Part shown: positions 11,585-24,004 of the stretch, piece after piece | How positions within the stretch are numbered: the stretch's first letter is position 1 | Layout: every line of letters starts with the position of its first letter | NCBI GenBank assembly: GCA_037176725.1 | Contig: JAZBRS010000013.1 | Span: 10,853,001 to 10,917,000 of the forward strand | DNA: 64,000 nt | From: Posidonia oceanica | Taxonomy: Eukaryota; Streptophyta; Magnoliopsida; Alismatales; Posidoniaceae | Direction: 5' to 3' | Notes under the pieces: model-generated | What the model saw: the letters and a program-made list of their open reading frames with translations, nothing else | Databases searched by the model: none | Told to the model about the DNA's origin: nothing | Translations under genes and position numbers: made by a program

Positions 11585-13179
11585 CAGTCAGGCCTCAAGA
11601 AGGACCCGGGCTAGTAGAATACGACATCTTGGAGAAATTGAAGAAGACACAGGCCAGGATCTCAATTTATGATCTCATAAATAGCCCGATCCAACATCGG
11701 AAGGCTCTGCAAGAGGTACTAGAGAAGGCCCAAGTCGCTCCAGATATGCCAGCAGAGGAACTCCATGTTATAGCTACAGCAGCCTTTGTAGAACCTATCA
11801 TTACATTTGCTGATAGCGAGCTAGCACCAATAGAGAGGAGAAAAGCACCATTGAATGTAACCATTTCTATAAACAATCACTTAATTTCTGAAGTGCTCGT
11901 AGATACTGGTGCATCAATGAACATTTGCTCGTTAAATACAATATGAGCCTTGGGTGTGAATGAGGCTTCCTTGACCCCCATTGATATGACGATTGCCGGG
12001 TATGATGACAGCAAAAGGAAAGCACATGGCAAGTGGACCACAAAGATAGGGATAGGACCAACCCAAGTTCTAACCCAACTAATCGTCATAGACATAAATG
12101 TCCCATATTAGATCATCTTGGGGAGACAGTGGCTGGATAGTTTAAAAGGAGTATCATCTCCTCGGCACCAATGCCTGAAATTCCCTCACAATGGGAAAAT
12201 CATCAAAATAGCAGGGGACATACCAGGCCAAGAAGCAGAGGCAAATGTGATATACCTGCTGCACCAGTTCAGTGTGTGAGAAAAGCTAACCCACACCGAA
12301 AAGGGCAAGAACATAGTATCTATGGTCGAGCTAAGAGACAAGTGGGCCAAGCCCAGACTATTTCACAAGAAGAAGGAACCCTCTTAAAGCAGAAGATCCT
12401 CCATGAGTGTGGGATGGAAGATCATGAGGAGAATTGGCTACAAGGAAGGCCAGGGCTTAGGCTCAGAAGGAAAAGGAACGAAGGAGTCGGTAAAGGCTTG
12501 TGATAGAGAAGGGAAGGGAGGACTCGATTTCGACCAGTTCCCCGACGGACGACCATTACAGTGGAATCTACAAGGACATTTCACCAGTGTAGGGATCTTC
12601 GATTCGAATTCATCCCCACTAGGAAATATTATTTTGGCGAAATCAACCAAACACACTCTCCAAAGTGTAGAGGACATAGCCGACGAAAACATTTCCTGCT
12701 TATTCCAAACACTTGGATTGCCAGCAGAGCCTCATGAAGGTCAGACTGCAAGGGAGTCAACAGTAGAGCCTCACGAAGGTCAGACTGTAGCAACAGAGCC
12801 TCACGAAGGTCAGACTGCAGTAGAGTTGCTAGCAGAGCCTCACGAAGGTCAGACTGCAACTTCGCCGCCACCACTGTTAGGCACATCGGCCCCTGAACCT
12901 CCAGACAAGCCAACTCTTTCTCCTTCTTCTCCCTCTTCTTCTGGCACCGTCGCTTTCAAGCCTCCGCTTCCTCCAGCTCCAAACATCTCTTCCTCTTTGG
13001 AGCAAAGGTTAGGGCAACCTCTACGCAAGTCGCAACGACTCGTAGACAGGGTTCGCCGCCTCACGGCAAATCTCTCTGAGGGTCTGCAGCCTCAAAGGCC
13101 TGAAATTGACCCTGACCCAGGGGCAGATCATGAGCCTTTCGAAGATGGTGGGAACGTCGACAATGACGAGCTCGCCTAG
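11585..13179 (+). pseudogene. Element C second protease-like domain plus G-patch domain
   Basis: This frame starts EQVEPVRPQEG. It contains a second retropepsin-like fold with EVLVDTGASMNICSL (about 11896-11940) and IILGRQWLDSLKG (about 12113-12150). A G-patch domain follows (IGYKEGQGLGSEGKG, about 12430-12475), a glycine-rich RNA/helicase-contact motif known between protease and RT in some plant gypsy elements. After it come four near-identical EPHEGQT repeats (about 12727-12861) and a Pro/Ser-rich tail. The frame ends at TAG 13177-13179. Internal stops are at about 11944, 12108, 12278 and 12385. Element A repeats the whole architecture, so the double protease-like arrangement is ancestral. 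Confidence 0.85.
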
Positions 13180-13330
13180 GAAGGCTCTTACCTCTACTGA
13201 TGGAGGTAATTCTAGGGGCATCCCCCTAGATTCTGTAAATAAAACTTTATTTAATTCTGCATTATTTTCATTTCCTAGGAATAAAAGTAATTTACTTTCT
13301 GTATTCAATAAGGGAGAGGATCACCATATT
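13180..13330 (+). other. AT-rich junction between gag-pro and pol of C, possible intron
   Basis: After the gag-pro stop there is a segment conserved with element A: a GGGCATyCCCCT block, then TGTAAATAA (donor-like GT at 13235) and T/A-rich sequence. Pol homology resumes near 13360 (KTVRVCQYTEALPQ). Ogre elements are known to carry an intron between protease and RT. Here the candidate donor lies after the stop, so splicing at it would not by itself fuse the frames. Confidence 0.4.
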
Positions 13331-15145
13331 AGCTCTAGCAGCTCGCGGTCAACTTCGACCACCGCTTCCAAGACTGTGCGCGTGTGTCAATACACGGAGG
13401 CATTGCCTCAGGAGCTAGCTACTACTAACATGGTCTTCCTAGTAGAAGAATTTGACCAGTTTGGGAAGTGTGCAGGGATAGAGGCATACGAGCTGGTTAG
13501 CTGCTGTGATGAGGAAGAAGATCAGGAAGCCGACTCAGACCTCCTTAAGCACCTCATGGACAAATATGATTAGCAAACAAAGGCAGCCAAAGAAGAGACC
13601 GTGGAGGTCAATCTGGGGACTACAAAAGAGCCAAAACCAATACTCATAAGTGCAAGTTTGAGCCCAAAAGAAATGGTGCAAATCTTGAGGGAGTTTGTGG
13701 ATGTATTGGCCTTCAAGTACGAGGACATGCCTGGCCTATAATCAGCACTAGTGGAACACCTGCTTCCACTAAACTCTGGAGCAAAACCCGTCAAGCAGAA
13801 ATTAAGGCGATTAAGGCCGGAGCTCGCACTTAAAGTCAAAGAAGAAATTGACAAGCTCCACAAAGTAAAGTTCATGAGGGTGGTTGTGTACCCTAGTTGG
13901 GTCTCAAATATAGTGCCAGTGGCCAAGAAGGATGGGAAAGTTCGGGTTTGCATTGACTATCGCAACCTCAACGCCACTTGTCCCAAAGACGACTTCCCTT
14001 TGCCACATATTGACTTGCTAGTGGACAATACAATAGGATTTGAGATGTTATCTTTCATGGATGGTTTCTTCGGTTACAACCAGATCAAACTAGCAGAGGA
14101 AGACCAAGAGAAGACGTCATTCATCACGCCATGGGGGACAAACTGCTATGTAGTCATGCCATTTGGTCTCAAGAACGCCGGTGCAACATATCAGAGAGCA
14201 ATGATGGCCATCTTCCACGACATGATGCACGATTGCATGGAAGTGTACGTTGACGACATCTTGGTCAAATCAAGGACAAGAGAAGGGCACTTCGAAGCAC
14301 TGAGAAGGGTACTGAGTAGAGCAAGGCAATATCAGCTAAAAATGAACCCGAAGAAGTGCGTGTTTGGGGTAATTGCCGGGAAGCTACTGGGCTTCATCAT
14401 CAGTAAAAGAGGAATCGAGGTGGACCCACAGAAGGCTAGAGCAATAGCACAGATGCCCTCGTCCCGAAACATCAAGGAGATCAGAGGACTTATCGGCCGC
14501 TTGCAGTTCATCAGAAGATTTATCTCACAACACGTTGACCGATGTAAGCCGTTTTATGAGCTATTAAAAGGAGGAAGGGAATTTACTTGGGATGAGAAAT
14601 GCCAGAAAGCTTTTGATAAGCTCAAAGCATACCTCATGAATCTCCCAGTCTTATTAGCTCCTATATCAGGGAAGCCTTTGTTGCTCTATGTAGCAGTCAC
14701 CGCATCATCAATAGGAGTAGTGCTAACTCAACATGGTGAGGATGGAAAGAAGGAGAAGGCTATCTACTACCTGAGTAGAACCTTCCTGGATTATGAAGAG
14801 AAGTATATAGCCATAGAAAAGCACTGCTTGGCCTTGGTATGGGCATCTCAAAAGCTGAGACACTACTTCCTAGCCCATAAAGTCTGTTATATCGCCAAGA
14901 TGGACCCAATCAAATACATGTTCGAGAAACCAGCCCTCTCTGGAAGGTTGGCAAGATGGCAGCTCCTTCTCACTGAATTTGACCTGCAATATGTACCTCA
15001 GAAAGCATTCAAGGGGCAAGCCATTGCAGATCACTTGGCAAGATTACCTATAGAAGATTATCAACCAGTCCGAACAAACTTCCTCGCTGAGGAGGAACTG
15101 GAAATACAAGCTACAGAGTCTCCCACTCAACAGTGGACTCTCTAG
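13313..15145 (+). pseudogene. pol: Element C reverse transcriptase and first RNase H
   Basis: The frame holds an N-terminal conserved block (PQELATTNMVFLVEEF), then the RT fingers and palm (about 13800-14350). RT motifs include KDGKVRVCIDYRNLN, MPFGLKNAGATYQR and the catalytic MEVYVDDILVKS (about 14239). The gypsy RNase H follows (about 14620-15030) with YYLSRTFLDYEEKY and HCLALVWASQKLRHYF. The enzyme would copy element RNA into DNA. Stops at 13571 (TAG) and 13739 (TAA) interrupt it, and the catalytic YVDD is intact. The frame stops at TAG 15143-15145, before the second RNase H. Confidence 0.92.
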
Positions 15146-15690
15146 TTTGATGGAGCACTCAACAGACAAGGGGCAGGCATCGGAGTAGCACTTCTCACTT
15201 CAGAAGGAGTTCTCATCCCTTGAGCTGTGCAGCTAAATTTCACCGCAAACACTAACAATGTTGCAGAATACGAGGCCTTGATCCTCGGATTACACCTAAC
15301 ACTTGAGCTAGGGGCAAAGCGGTTAAAATTCATCGGAGACTCCCAGTTGGTTCTAAGGCAAATTCTGAACAAATATAGAACCCTCAACCCAAGGCTAGAA
15401 GAGTACAAAAGCATTGCTCGCCTCCTATTGGCTCGGTTTCAGCAGGTAGTGTATGTCCATACCCTCCGGAGTCATAACCTGCTAGCAGATGCTCTTGCTT
15501 CATTGGCTTCCTCAATTGAGTTCCCCATCAATATTCGGGAGCAAACAATAATGGTACAGCAACACGGGACACCTGCCATTGACTCAACTGAGCCATGGGC
15601 CGTGGAGCTTAGACAGAAAATTAGGGAATCAAAGGCAAACAAGTTTGAAGTTTGCTACAACATAGAGGATGACGGGAACCGTGGTTGTTT
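15146..15690 (+). pseudogene. Element C second (archaeal-type) RNase H
   Basis: The same frame continues after the stop with FDGALNRQGAGIGVAL, NNVAEYEALILGLHLTLELG, GDSQLVLRQI and HNLLADALASLA. This is the extra aRNH domain that marks the Tat lineage. A TGA at about 15222 is in a position compatible with a CGA arginine codon. A frameshift near 15690 separates it from integrase. Confidence 0.88.
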
Positions 15691-16920
15691 GACATCCAGA
15701 ACTACATCCAAGACGGGACCTTCCCCCATTATGCAACTTCACAAGACAGAGAAGCAGTTAGGAGGATGGCCATAAGATACTTTGTGAGAGCCGGAGTCCT
15801 TTTCAAAAGGTCTTTCAGCGGAATAGAACTATGCTGTGTCACTTATGAGGAGGTTGAAGTTATCATCAGAGAAATGCATGAAGGCATATGTGGAGGACAC
15901 ATCAGTTCTCAGTTCATGGCAAAAATGATATTGCGCAGAGGGTACTACTGGCCCACAATGGAGGCAGATTGTGCAAACAAGGTGAGAAGGTGCAGGCAGT
16001 GCCAGATCCATGCAGACAGAATACATGCGCCAGCATCAGAGTTAAATCCGACTCAAGCAGTATGGCCTTTCTCCATGTGGGCATTTGATGTCGTAGGACC
16101 CTTCGACACCGAAAAGCAGAATAGGTTCATACTCACAGCCACTGAGTACTTCACCAAATGGGCTGAAGTAGAAGCGTTCACTGAGATCAAAGCTTCAAAT
16201 CTTTGCAAGTTCGTACGGAAAAATATCCTTTCAAGGTTCGAGATCCCAAAGAAACTAGTAGCAGACAATAGTGCAATCTTCGTATCCCAAGACTTCAAAA
16301 AACTCTGTAAGAAGTTTAAGATTGAATTGCATCATTTATCGCCATATTACCCCCAAGGTAATGGGCAAGCTGAAGCTAATAATAAAACGTTAATCCGAAT
16401 CCTTAAGAAAACGGTAGGAGGAGCCAAGGGACATGATTGGACAGATAAGCTAATTGATACCTTATGGGCCTATCGAACCTCCATAAGAACGCCTACGGGT
16501 CAAATCCCGTTTGCGCTTACTTATGGTATGGAGACAGTAGTCCCATTTGAGATCATGGTCCCCTCATCTAGGGTACAACTTGACGATGAGATAAATGCCG
16601 AGGATAAGAGGCAATTATTAAGTCTACAGTTGGATTTTCTAGATGAGAAGCGGTTGCAAGCAGCTGAGCATGCATGCCTCTACCAAGAACGACTTGCAAG
16701 AGCATATAAGAAGAAAGTAATTGAACGTAAATTCAATGTTGGTGAATGGGTGCTTAAAGAAATCCTTCCTAGCAAGCATGGGAAACTGAGACCAAATTGG
16801 GAAAGACCATACTTGGTGGTTGAGGCATATCTGGGCAATGCCTATTGTTTGGCCAGAGAGGATGGCACTAGGCTTGAATATCCCTGGAATGCACTGCACC
16901 TCAAGAGATACTACCCTTGA
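15685..16920 (+). pseudogene. Element C integrase
   Basis: A 411-codon open frame holds the HHCC zinc-binding region (HEGICGGH, then CRRCRQ-type CxxC context at about 15990). The catalytic core follows: Asp in FDVVGPF (about 16087), Asp in VADNSAIF (about 16264) and Glu in NGQAEANNK (about 16371). The C-terminal GPY-like region (GEWVLKE, WERPYLV) ends at TGA 16918-16920. The usual Asn-Gly after the second catalytic Asp is Asn-Ser. The protein would insert the cDNA into the genome. This is the longest intact frame of C. No chromodomain follows, as expected for Tat. Confidence 0.92.
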
Positions 16921-17697
16921 CATGCACATTGAGCCATTAGACTACCCGTGCTTGAGGACCTACTGTTCCCAAAGCCTAAGAGTCATACTTTAAGCTCACC
17001 TCACAAACACTTTGTGGGAGAAGGAGGGAAAATGGTCCGACACTGAGATAGAGGCAAATCATAAGGAGCCCCCTCCCAGTTTTTGAACAATAAGTCCGCA
17101 CATATCCCTTGAGTCAGACATGTTACCCTAGTACAAATCGAGTAGGCGTTTAAAGTCAAAACTTAGAAGCGCAGAAAAGAGGGGAGTGTACCAAATAGAA
17201 GAGTGTCTCGGTCCGTCGAGGAACGAGTATCCATTGGCCGAGTACTCAAACGGGGTGAGACTACTTGCCAAAATACCCAGAAAGAAAAAAGGAAAAAAAA
17301 AGGGGAAGAAAAGAAGGCAGCAAATAAGCTGTCCATGTGCAAGAAAAGAAAGAGGATGGAAAAGAAGGCAGCAAAGAAGCTGTCGAGGAGTCAAAACTAA
17401 AAAAAAAAATTGGGAAAATACTGAGGCGCAGTAGGAATCAACCTTGAACTAGGAGGGGTATAGGCTTCAAATCTTCAACTGACATCTTAGGATAGGACAT
17501 TGAGCTTCCTTCCACCCACATCCTGCACTGTACACATTAGAGGCAAGGGGCAGAAGCCTAGGTCTATGGGCAGTTAGGTGCCAAAGCAAGCCAGAAGTAT
17601 CCATGGCTTTGAGACGCACACGGGACCAAACTGTCAAGGTTTTCCAACCATGAGGTCTTCTATTTCCCAACTTCTTGAAAGATTCTTCTTACCCTAC
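16921..17697. other. Element C sequence after integrase, no gene seen
   Basis: This is an untranslated stretch with an A/G-rich tract (about 17275-17415). Open frames here are Lys-rich readings of that tract and show no domain. Confidence 0.6.
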
Positions 17698-18170
17698 AAA
17701 ATCCAAAAAAATGATAAAAAAAATCCAAAAAAAATGATAAAACCAAAAATCCAAAAAAACGATAAATCCAAAAATCCAAAAAAAAAAATGAGAAAATCAA
17801 AAAATCCAAAAAAATGACAAAGTCAAAAATCTAAAAAAATGATAAAACCAAAAATCCAAAAAAATGATAAAAAAAAAGAAGATAAAACAAAAAATCCAAA
17901 AAAATGATAAAACCAAAAATCCAGAAAAAACGATAAAATCAAAAAAATCCAAAAAAATGACAAAGTCAAAAATCCAAAAAAATGATAAAACCAAAAATCC
18001 AAAAAAAATGATAAAATAAAAAATCCAAAAAAATGACAAAGTCAAAAATCCAAAAAAATGATAAAACCAAAAATCCAAAAAAAATGATAAAATCAAAAAT
18101 CCAAAAAATGACAGTCAAAAATCCAAAAAAATGATAAAACCAAAATCCAAAAATAGTAAAAGGTAAAATC
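17698..18170. repeat. A-rich tandem repeat, unit about AAAATCCAAAAAAATGATAAAACC
   Basis: Many imperfect copies of a 20-30 bp unit alternate ATGATAAAACC with ATGACAAAGTC variants. It is low-complexity sequence between pol and the antisense genes of C, and the reading frames across it are artefacts. Confidence 0.85.
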
Positions 18171-18895
18171 TACCCAACCAACATCACCTCATGAAACTGA
18201 TAACAAGGCCAATGATGCAAAAATTTAGAAAATTTTACGACTTCGCATCGTACTTGACCCCTCCTATTCAGGACGGTTACTTGGTATTCACCTACGAGCC
18301 AAGACTGGGATCTCGAGAAGAGACAGTCCCTCGTCTAGCATATCAACTTTAGACAACAAAGCTGAGGCCAATGCTTGTTATTCAAAACCTATGTTTCCCT
18401 TAACTTTTCATTGCATTAAGACCTTTTTCTTTTCATAGCATTAGGTTGGTTTAAAGCATGCATTGTATGGATGTTGTTCCTAAGTTTTCTGAAGCCATGT
18501 TAGGAACATGTCTGAGTTTTCAGAGGTCACTTTGGACTAAGGGCAATAATACCCCTAGATGGAATAACAAATTTGCCAAGATTGTGCAGAAGAACAGTTC
18601 AGAGGCGTTAAACGTGCAAATATCAGCATCCAATGTTGGACGCATCATTTGAAGCGTATAACGACCAACAGAGGAATATTGGACGCATGGTACTACACGT
18701 CTTACGTTTTAACAGTGACTTAAGCTGCAGATTCCTGATAAAGGGCCCTTAAATGAATGCCAAAGCCACCAGGGAGTAGTTCTGAACTCAACACTGTCCA
18801 AAGCATCTGAACAAGGATGAAAAATAAAAGATATATTTATTTCCTTGAAGAGATAAAGATACATGGTCCCAAAAATAAAAAATTACAATAATTGC
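18171..18895. other. Spacer downstream of the antisense PMD-A gene
   Basis: This non-coding stretch separates the A-rich repeat from the stop codon of PMD-A. Its only structured content is the dyad cluster at 18607-18705. Confidence 0.6.
18607..18705 (+). repeat. Three 28-bp dyads downstream of PMD-A
   Basis: Units occupy 18607-18634 (GTTAAACGT/GCATCCAAT), 18635-18662 (GTTGGACGC/GCGTATAAC) and, after 15 bases, 18678-18705 (ATTGGACGC/ACGTCTTAC). All spacers are ten bases. Confidence 0.88.
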
Positions 18896-19740
18896 CTATC
18901 TAATTGTCTTCTTCCTTTTCCTACGCAGCACACCAGTCACTTCAATCCACTCCTTGGGTTTGGGTAGTAGCTTTGAATACCACCACCAGTGCGCATCCTC
19001 CCGTAGTAGGCAGCAAGTCAAGGGAGCAGCTGATGTCCCATCTGCATCATCATGGCGGTCCAGAGACAACCAAAGAGCCCGAATATAATACACCATCACT
19101 ACATCAGATGGAAGACTGCGCTCTCGAACCCGAATACGAGGAATAGAACTCAGCCGAGGCGGCACCCCTTTCTTCTACCCCAACATCTTGAAGCAGCGAT
19201 GGGAGTTATACACCACAAAGCGAGTGGGCCCTATCAACTCCAACTCAACTGAAGAGCCTCGCGCCAGGTGCTTATGATAGGAGGGTGTGGAAGGTGCAAA
19301 TATGTCAATAGGGGCAGAAGTCAAAGAGCAAACCCTTTCCTCGATCAAATCAATCCTCGCAGGCCCGAGGCTTGGGAAATGGAACTGTAGCCACCTGGAA
19401 AGAAGAAAAGGAGAGCCTACAAAATCCCCTCTAGTTGAGACATTGGTTAGACTAAGGTATGTAGCTGCAAGGATGGCGACTGAAGGAGAACGCCAAAAGT
19501 GCTCAGTAAGGCCTATCAGAAACTCAGTGTGGTAGACATCCAAGGAAAAGTCCTTGGAAACAAACACAGTAAGGCCTCCAATCAGTAAGTGCAGACACAT
19601 AAGCAACTGATCCTGGGAAGCAGAGTCCTCAATCCGCCCAAAACTGTAGTACAATGTGCCAAGTTGAGTCTATGACTTCTAATCACCGGGAAAGTAGGCG
19701 GAGCAGTGAAGATACGGTCTATGAATGTCTGGATGTCTGC

Positions 19741-22563
19741 TGTAACACCCGGGAATTCATTTTCCTTGTTATTATGTTTTTTAACGAATTCCTTGGCTGT
19801 GGTCGGGTGTTACAGGCCTAGCGGGCCCCACTTGAGCTTGTTGTGGGCCCCATCTATGGTTTGTGTGGGTCTCTACCTGTATTGTTGTTGTGGACTCCCA
19901 CTTGTGGGGGTTGGTGGGACAGATTGTGGTCTGGTCCCTGGTTTCTCTCTCTCATTCTCTCCCTTCCTCTCTCTCTCCCTCTCCCTCCCTCTCTCTTTCC
20001 CCCACCCTCTCCCTCACGTGCCCACACCCTCCCTTCTCTTTTCCCCTCCCCCCCTCACGCGCGTGCCATCTCCTCCCCCTCACGCGTGCCTCCTCTCCCT
20101 CTCCCCACTCGTGCCCGCTCCTCCTCCTCTCTCTCGCTCACGCGATCGTGCCCTAACCTCGGCTGGTGCAGCCCTCTCCTCCCCCTCTGCATCTCCATCT
20201 CCTCCTCCCTCCACTCTCTCCTCCTCCATTTCCCCCTCCCCTCCCCTCCCCTCCTTCCTCTTCCTCTTCCTCCTCGGTTGTTGGCGGCTGTTGGTGGTGG
20301 CCGGCCTGCAGTGGCGGCCAGCGGTCGTGCGGCGAGCTTCGGTCGTCGTCCCGGTGGAGCGGCAAGCCCAAGAGAGAAGTGTGGAGCTCGAAGTGCGTGT
20401 GGATCGCCGGAGGATGGAGGTTGTTCCTCTGTCCTAAGGTACACGACTCGCCATATTAGTAAAAATGTTTACCAAATGCTTTGCATGTGTCTCTTGCCAT
20501 GTTTTGAATGTTATGGATTGTGTTTGTCAATTTTTAGGGATTTATATGCATTTTAGTTGGATTTATCGGCTTGAGTTGGTTTATAGCTCAAATGGGGATT
20601 TTTGGTGGTTTCTTGAGTTGTGGGCTCAAGAACGGCTTTATTATGATTTAATTATGTCCCCTGTCATGATATTGTGCTATGGTAGTGATTTGGTAATTTT
20701 AAAGATTTTCTGTGGTTTTTGGCCGAATATATGGCTCGAATGACTTAAATGTTTATATTGTGGTTTCCCCGTGAATTCTGGTGTTTTGGGCCTCGGATTG
20801 AGGCGAATGTGATATGTTTGGGTTGCTTGAATGGATGTGCTCGCTTCCATATGTTGCACGCTTGCTTTGGCGTGGTTTTGATAGTGTTTTGAGGTTTTGA
20901 TGAAAAATTGCTTGAATATTGGATTTCAAGTGTTTTTGTGAGTTGTGTGCCTCGGAATGCCATATTGAGTATATGGTTGCATTCCTTGTTGAATTCCGGA
21001 GATTCCGGTGTATGGCACGCTAGTTTTAGAGTTTGATTCGGGTGTTTTGGGTTTTAAGTCGGCTTTATAAGTTTTCTGCTCTATCCTGGTTCGACACGAC
21101 CTTTTTGGTTGGTTTGTCGATTTCTTGGGGAAATCGGTACACTGGTTCATATCGGTGTCATTTTTTTCTGTCAGATTTAGACCAGAGCCTGATTTCGGTC
21201 GACCGATATTGGTCGGTCTGCCATTTTCAGGGTTGGATCGATCCGACTGGTGGATTTAGTTCCACCGAAGCAGGGATTTTCGGTACGATCGGTGTGATAT
21301 CGGTCTGCCGATCGCTATGCGGACCAGTCGGCTGGTGGATTTAGTTCCACCGAAGTTGGGATTTTCGGTCTACCGGTTGGAGTACCGGTCTGCCGATTTT
21401 GGTCTGGGATCCTCTCCCGGGCTTGTTTTCCAATGTGGTTTCCTTGGTTGGTTTTGGGGCTTATTGTGCTTTAGCCCATGATATTAATAAATGTTTTCAA
21501 AGAAATTTTTGAGGAAAAACATCTATGGTTTGCAAATGGTTTTGCCGAGGTTTTCTGTGGCCGAAAACCTAGGAGTTGTGTTGGCTGGACCTGGGGTTGC
21601 GACGGCGTTCCTGGTGTGTCGCACACTTCGCCTGGGTTGAGGTTTGGGGGTCAAGGTGCGGGCCGTACCTAGCGGTATCATAACAGTGGACTCGGGAGGT
21701 ATGATACTCCCGCATAGCTAGGCGTGATACCCTAGTTGTTACGGGCACCGGGACTCGCCTGGTTTTGGGTGCTGGCTGAGCCTAAGGGTTGGAGCCTCTA
21801 GTGGTTCGGAGCACTGGTGCTGGCTGAGCCTAGGGGTTGGAGCCTCTAGTGGTTCAGAGCACTGAGTTGAGGTCGCCGTATATTAGGCGTGCCTTGTGGT
21901 TTGTCCTGAGTGAGGACAACTTGCCCAGTTGGGGTGAGTAGCTTTCCCAGGTGGGGATCGCTTTTGAGGCGTCTCTAGTGACGAGATGCCGGGACGGACA
22001 CGCTCCTCCACAGGGCGGGTGTTCGTGGCAGTGCAGTGAGTTGCAAGGGTGAGTCCCTAGCTACTGCTTGAGGCTAGGTCGGTTGCTTGGTGCCAGGCAA
22101 CACGATCATTTGTAGTTTTGTGCCTGTGGGGCTGTGTTTTGGTTGTTGTTGGCCGTATTAGGCCTTGAGCTTTGCCTGAGTTTGGGCTTAGTGAGGTTTT
22201 GCTGTGTTTGGTCCGTATTGGGCCAGTTGCTTTCTGCCTGTGTATGGCGTGAGATTGTGGTTTGTGTTTTGGGCCGTATTGGGCCAGATGTTTTCCTGCC
22301 TAGTTATGGTGTGTGGCTTTGGTTTGAGCTATGGGCTGGTGGGCCATTATATTGATTGAGATTTGGTTTTACGAGGTATTTTCGCCTTGTTTTGGCCGGT
22401 GGACCGAGTGCTTTTCTAGCCTGAGGGGTTGGAGGGTTTTGAGTGGGTTTGAGGTTTTGGACCGGTGGGCCGTGATTTATGAAATATTTTGTAAACACCT
22501 GTCTTCCCCGGTTTTAATTTTGTTGGGCTTTTGGTTTTGTTGGTAGCGACTCGGGTCGTTACA
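19741..22563 (+). repeat. 5' LTR of element D (2.8 kb)
   Basis: It starts TGTAACACCCGGGAATTC and ends CGGGTCGTTACA. It includes a pyrimidine-rich block (about 19940-20270), a zone rich in CGGT/ACCG words (about 21100-21410, with the perfect palindrome TCGGTCGACCGA), a 48-bp tandem duplication (about 21771-21866) and repeated GGGCCGTATTGGGC words (22140-22290). Relative to the 3' LTR it lacks about 300 bp near its end. Confidence 0.93.
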
Positions 22564-22567
22564 GAAT

Positions 22568-22579
22568 TGGTATCAGAGC
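22568..22579 (+). other. Primer-binding site of element D (initiator Met tRNA)
   Basis: TGGTATCAGAGC lies four bases after the LTR end. It matches the well-known initiator-methionine tRNA primer site of plant chromoviruses. Confidence 0.92.
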
Positions 22580-22737
22580 CCAGGTTCACTAGGTTGCACT
22601 AGCCTCGGAGTGGTCAGTCTAGTGACTCCATAGCAAATTGCATATCATGATCGAGTCTGCACTTGTTGTTTGGCATATATTGTTGCTTGTCTTATTGGCT
22701 ATGGTGCAGGTTTTTGTTGCTTCTCTCCTGGTTCAGC

Positions 22738-23880
22738 ATGTCTCGCCGTGGCCGTCGGAAGGACAAGGCCCCTGCTGAGGAACCTAGCTCTCGAGAGGAG
22801 AGTGGTTGGCAGGGCGTGCAGACGGAGTTGCGAGGCTGGATGCATGGGATCTCTCAGGCTTTTGGCAAGAGTGGCTCTGGTAGAGAGTCTGAGGGAGATT
22901 CGTGGCTAGGCCAATTGAGCAAGCTCCACTCGTCGACATTCAAGGGTATTGGTACTCCTGTGGAGAGCGAGGCATGACTGCGAAGGATTGAGAAGTTGTT
23001 TGATAGTTTGTCGTGCCTAGAGGAGCACTGGGTGCGGTTGGCTGCCTTTCAGCTCGATGGCGATGCTGATGAGTGGTGGAGAGCCACAAGGCGGCTGAAG
23101 TTCCCGGATTCTATAACGGTCGACATCAAGTGGAAGGACTTCGAGGCTGCATTCCATGAGAAGTACTTCCCGAGCCATGTGAGGAGCCGATTCGACCGAG
23201 AGTTCCGCAGTCTGCAACAAGGCAGGACGTCTGTGGCTGAGTATGAAGCCTCTTTTGCCTGGTTAGAGAGGTTCGCCCAGGACTTTGATTCTGAGGAAAG
23301 GTGGGCGGAGAGATTTTTGGAAGGCCTTCAACCCAGCTTGAGGATGAAGGTGATGGGCTGCCGTTGTGCGACGGTAGCTGAGGTGGTCCAGATGGCTTCC
23401 CGCTTTGAAGAGGAGTATAATTAGTATGTGAGTGGTCACTCCAAGGGGAAGGCCAAGTTGCCCTTCACTTCCCGGTTCTCTGTCTCTAGTCCACCGAGTT
23501 CCAGTGGCATGAGTAGCCCAGGGAAGAGAAAGAAGGACAAATTTGGCGGTGGTTCTGGTGCCCGGTGTAGTTTTGCTCAAGGTAGTGGTCGTGTTGGCCC
23601 TGCCTCCAGCGCCCGGCACAGCTTTGCAGGAGTTGGTAGCACCGGTCCGAGTCAGGCTGCTTCGAGTAGACAGGGTAGCGCCCAGTGTTTTCAGTGTGGC
23701 CAGATGGGTCACTTTGCAGCGCACTGCCCTCGAGCACAGTAGGTGACGAATCGGAGCGGAGTGGTGTGCTACAACTGTGGGAGACCGGGACATGTGCAGA
23801 GGATGTGCCCGGATCCTCTCAAGAGAGTAGGGAATGTGACACAGCAGCCGACCTGAGGGCGTGTGTTCACCATTTTAGCT
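22738..23880 (+). pseudogene. gag: Element D gag
   Basis: ATG at 22738 opens MSRRGRRKDKAP. The core has FQLDGDADEWWRATRR and FEAAFHEKYFP (about 23050-23170). Two classic CCHC knuckles follow (CFQCGQMGHFAAHC at about 23689 and CYNCGRPGHVQRMC at about 23770). One frame runs throughout with stops TGA 22975, TAG 23422, TAG 23740 and a later TGA. The gag would package RNA. A frameshift separates it from protease. Confidence 0.9.
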
Positions 23881-24004
23881 CCCGACTGTGGGCCCTCTGG
23901 TAATGTTGTAGAGGGTAAGTCCCCATAGTTTCCTTTGGGTGGTGTGACCCATTGTTGTTGTTGTTGTTGTTTTTTTCCCCCTGTAATATGAACCTTGTTG
24001 TTTA

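Noticed and set aside
19843..20556. Open frames of 200-243 codons in the LTRs of D
   Set aside because: They are Ser/Pro/Leu-rich readings of a pyrimidine-rich tract, occur in several frames, and start in LTR sequence. No domain is visible.
21100..21410. A third fixed-spacing dyad code in the D LTR (CGGT/ACCG words)
   Set aside because: Short palindromes such as TCGGTCGACCGA and GGTGGA-N6-TCCACC occur, but spacing is not constant and the words vary. I do not see the regular unit found in the Tat elements.
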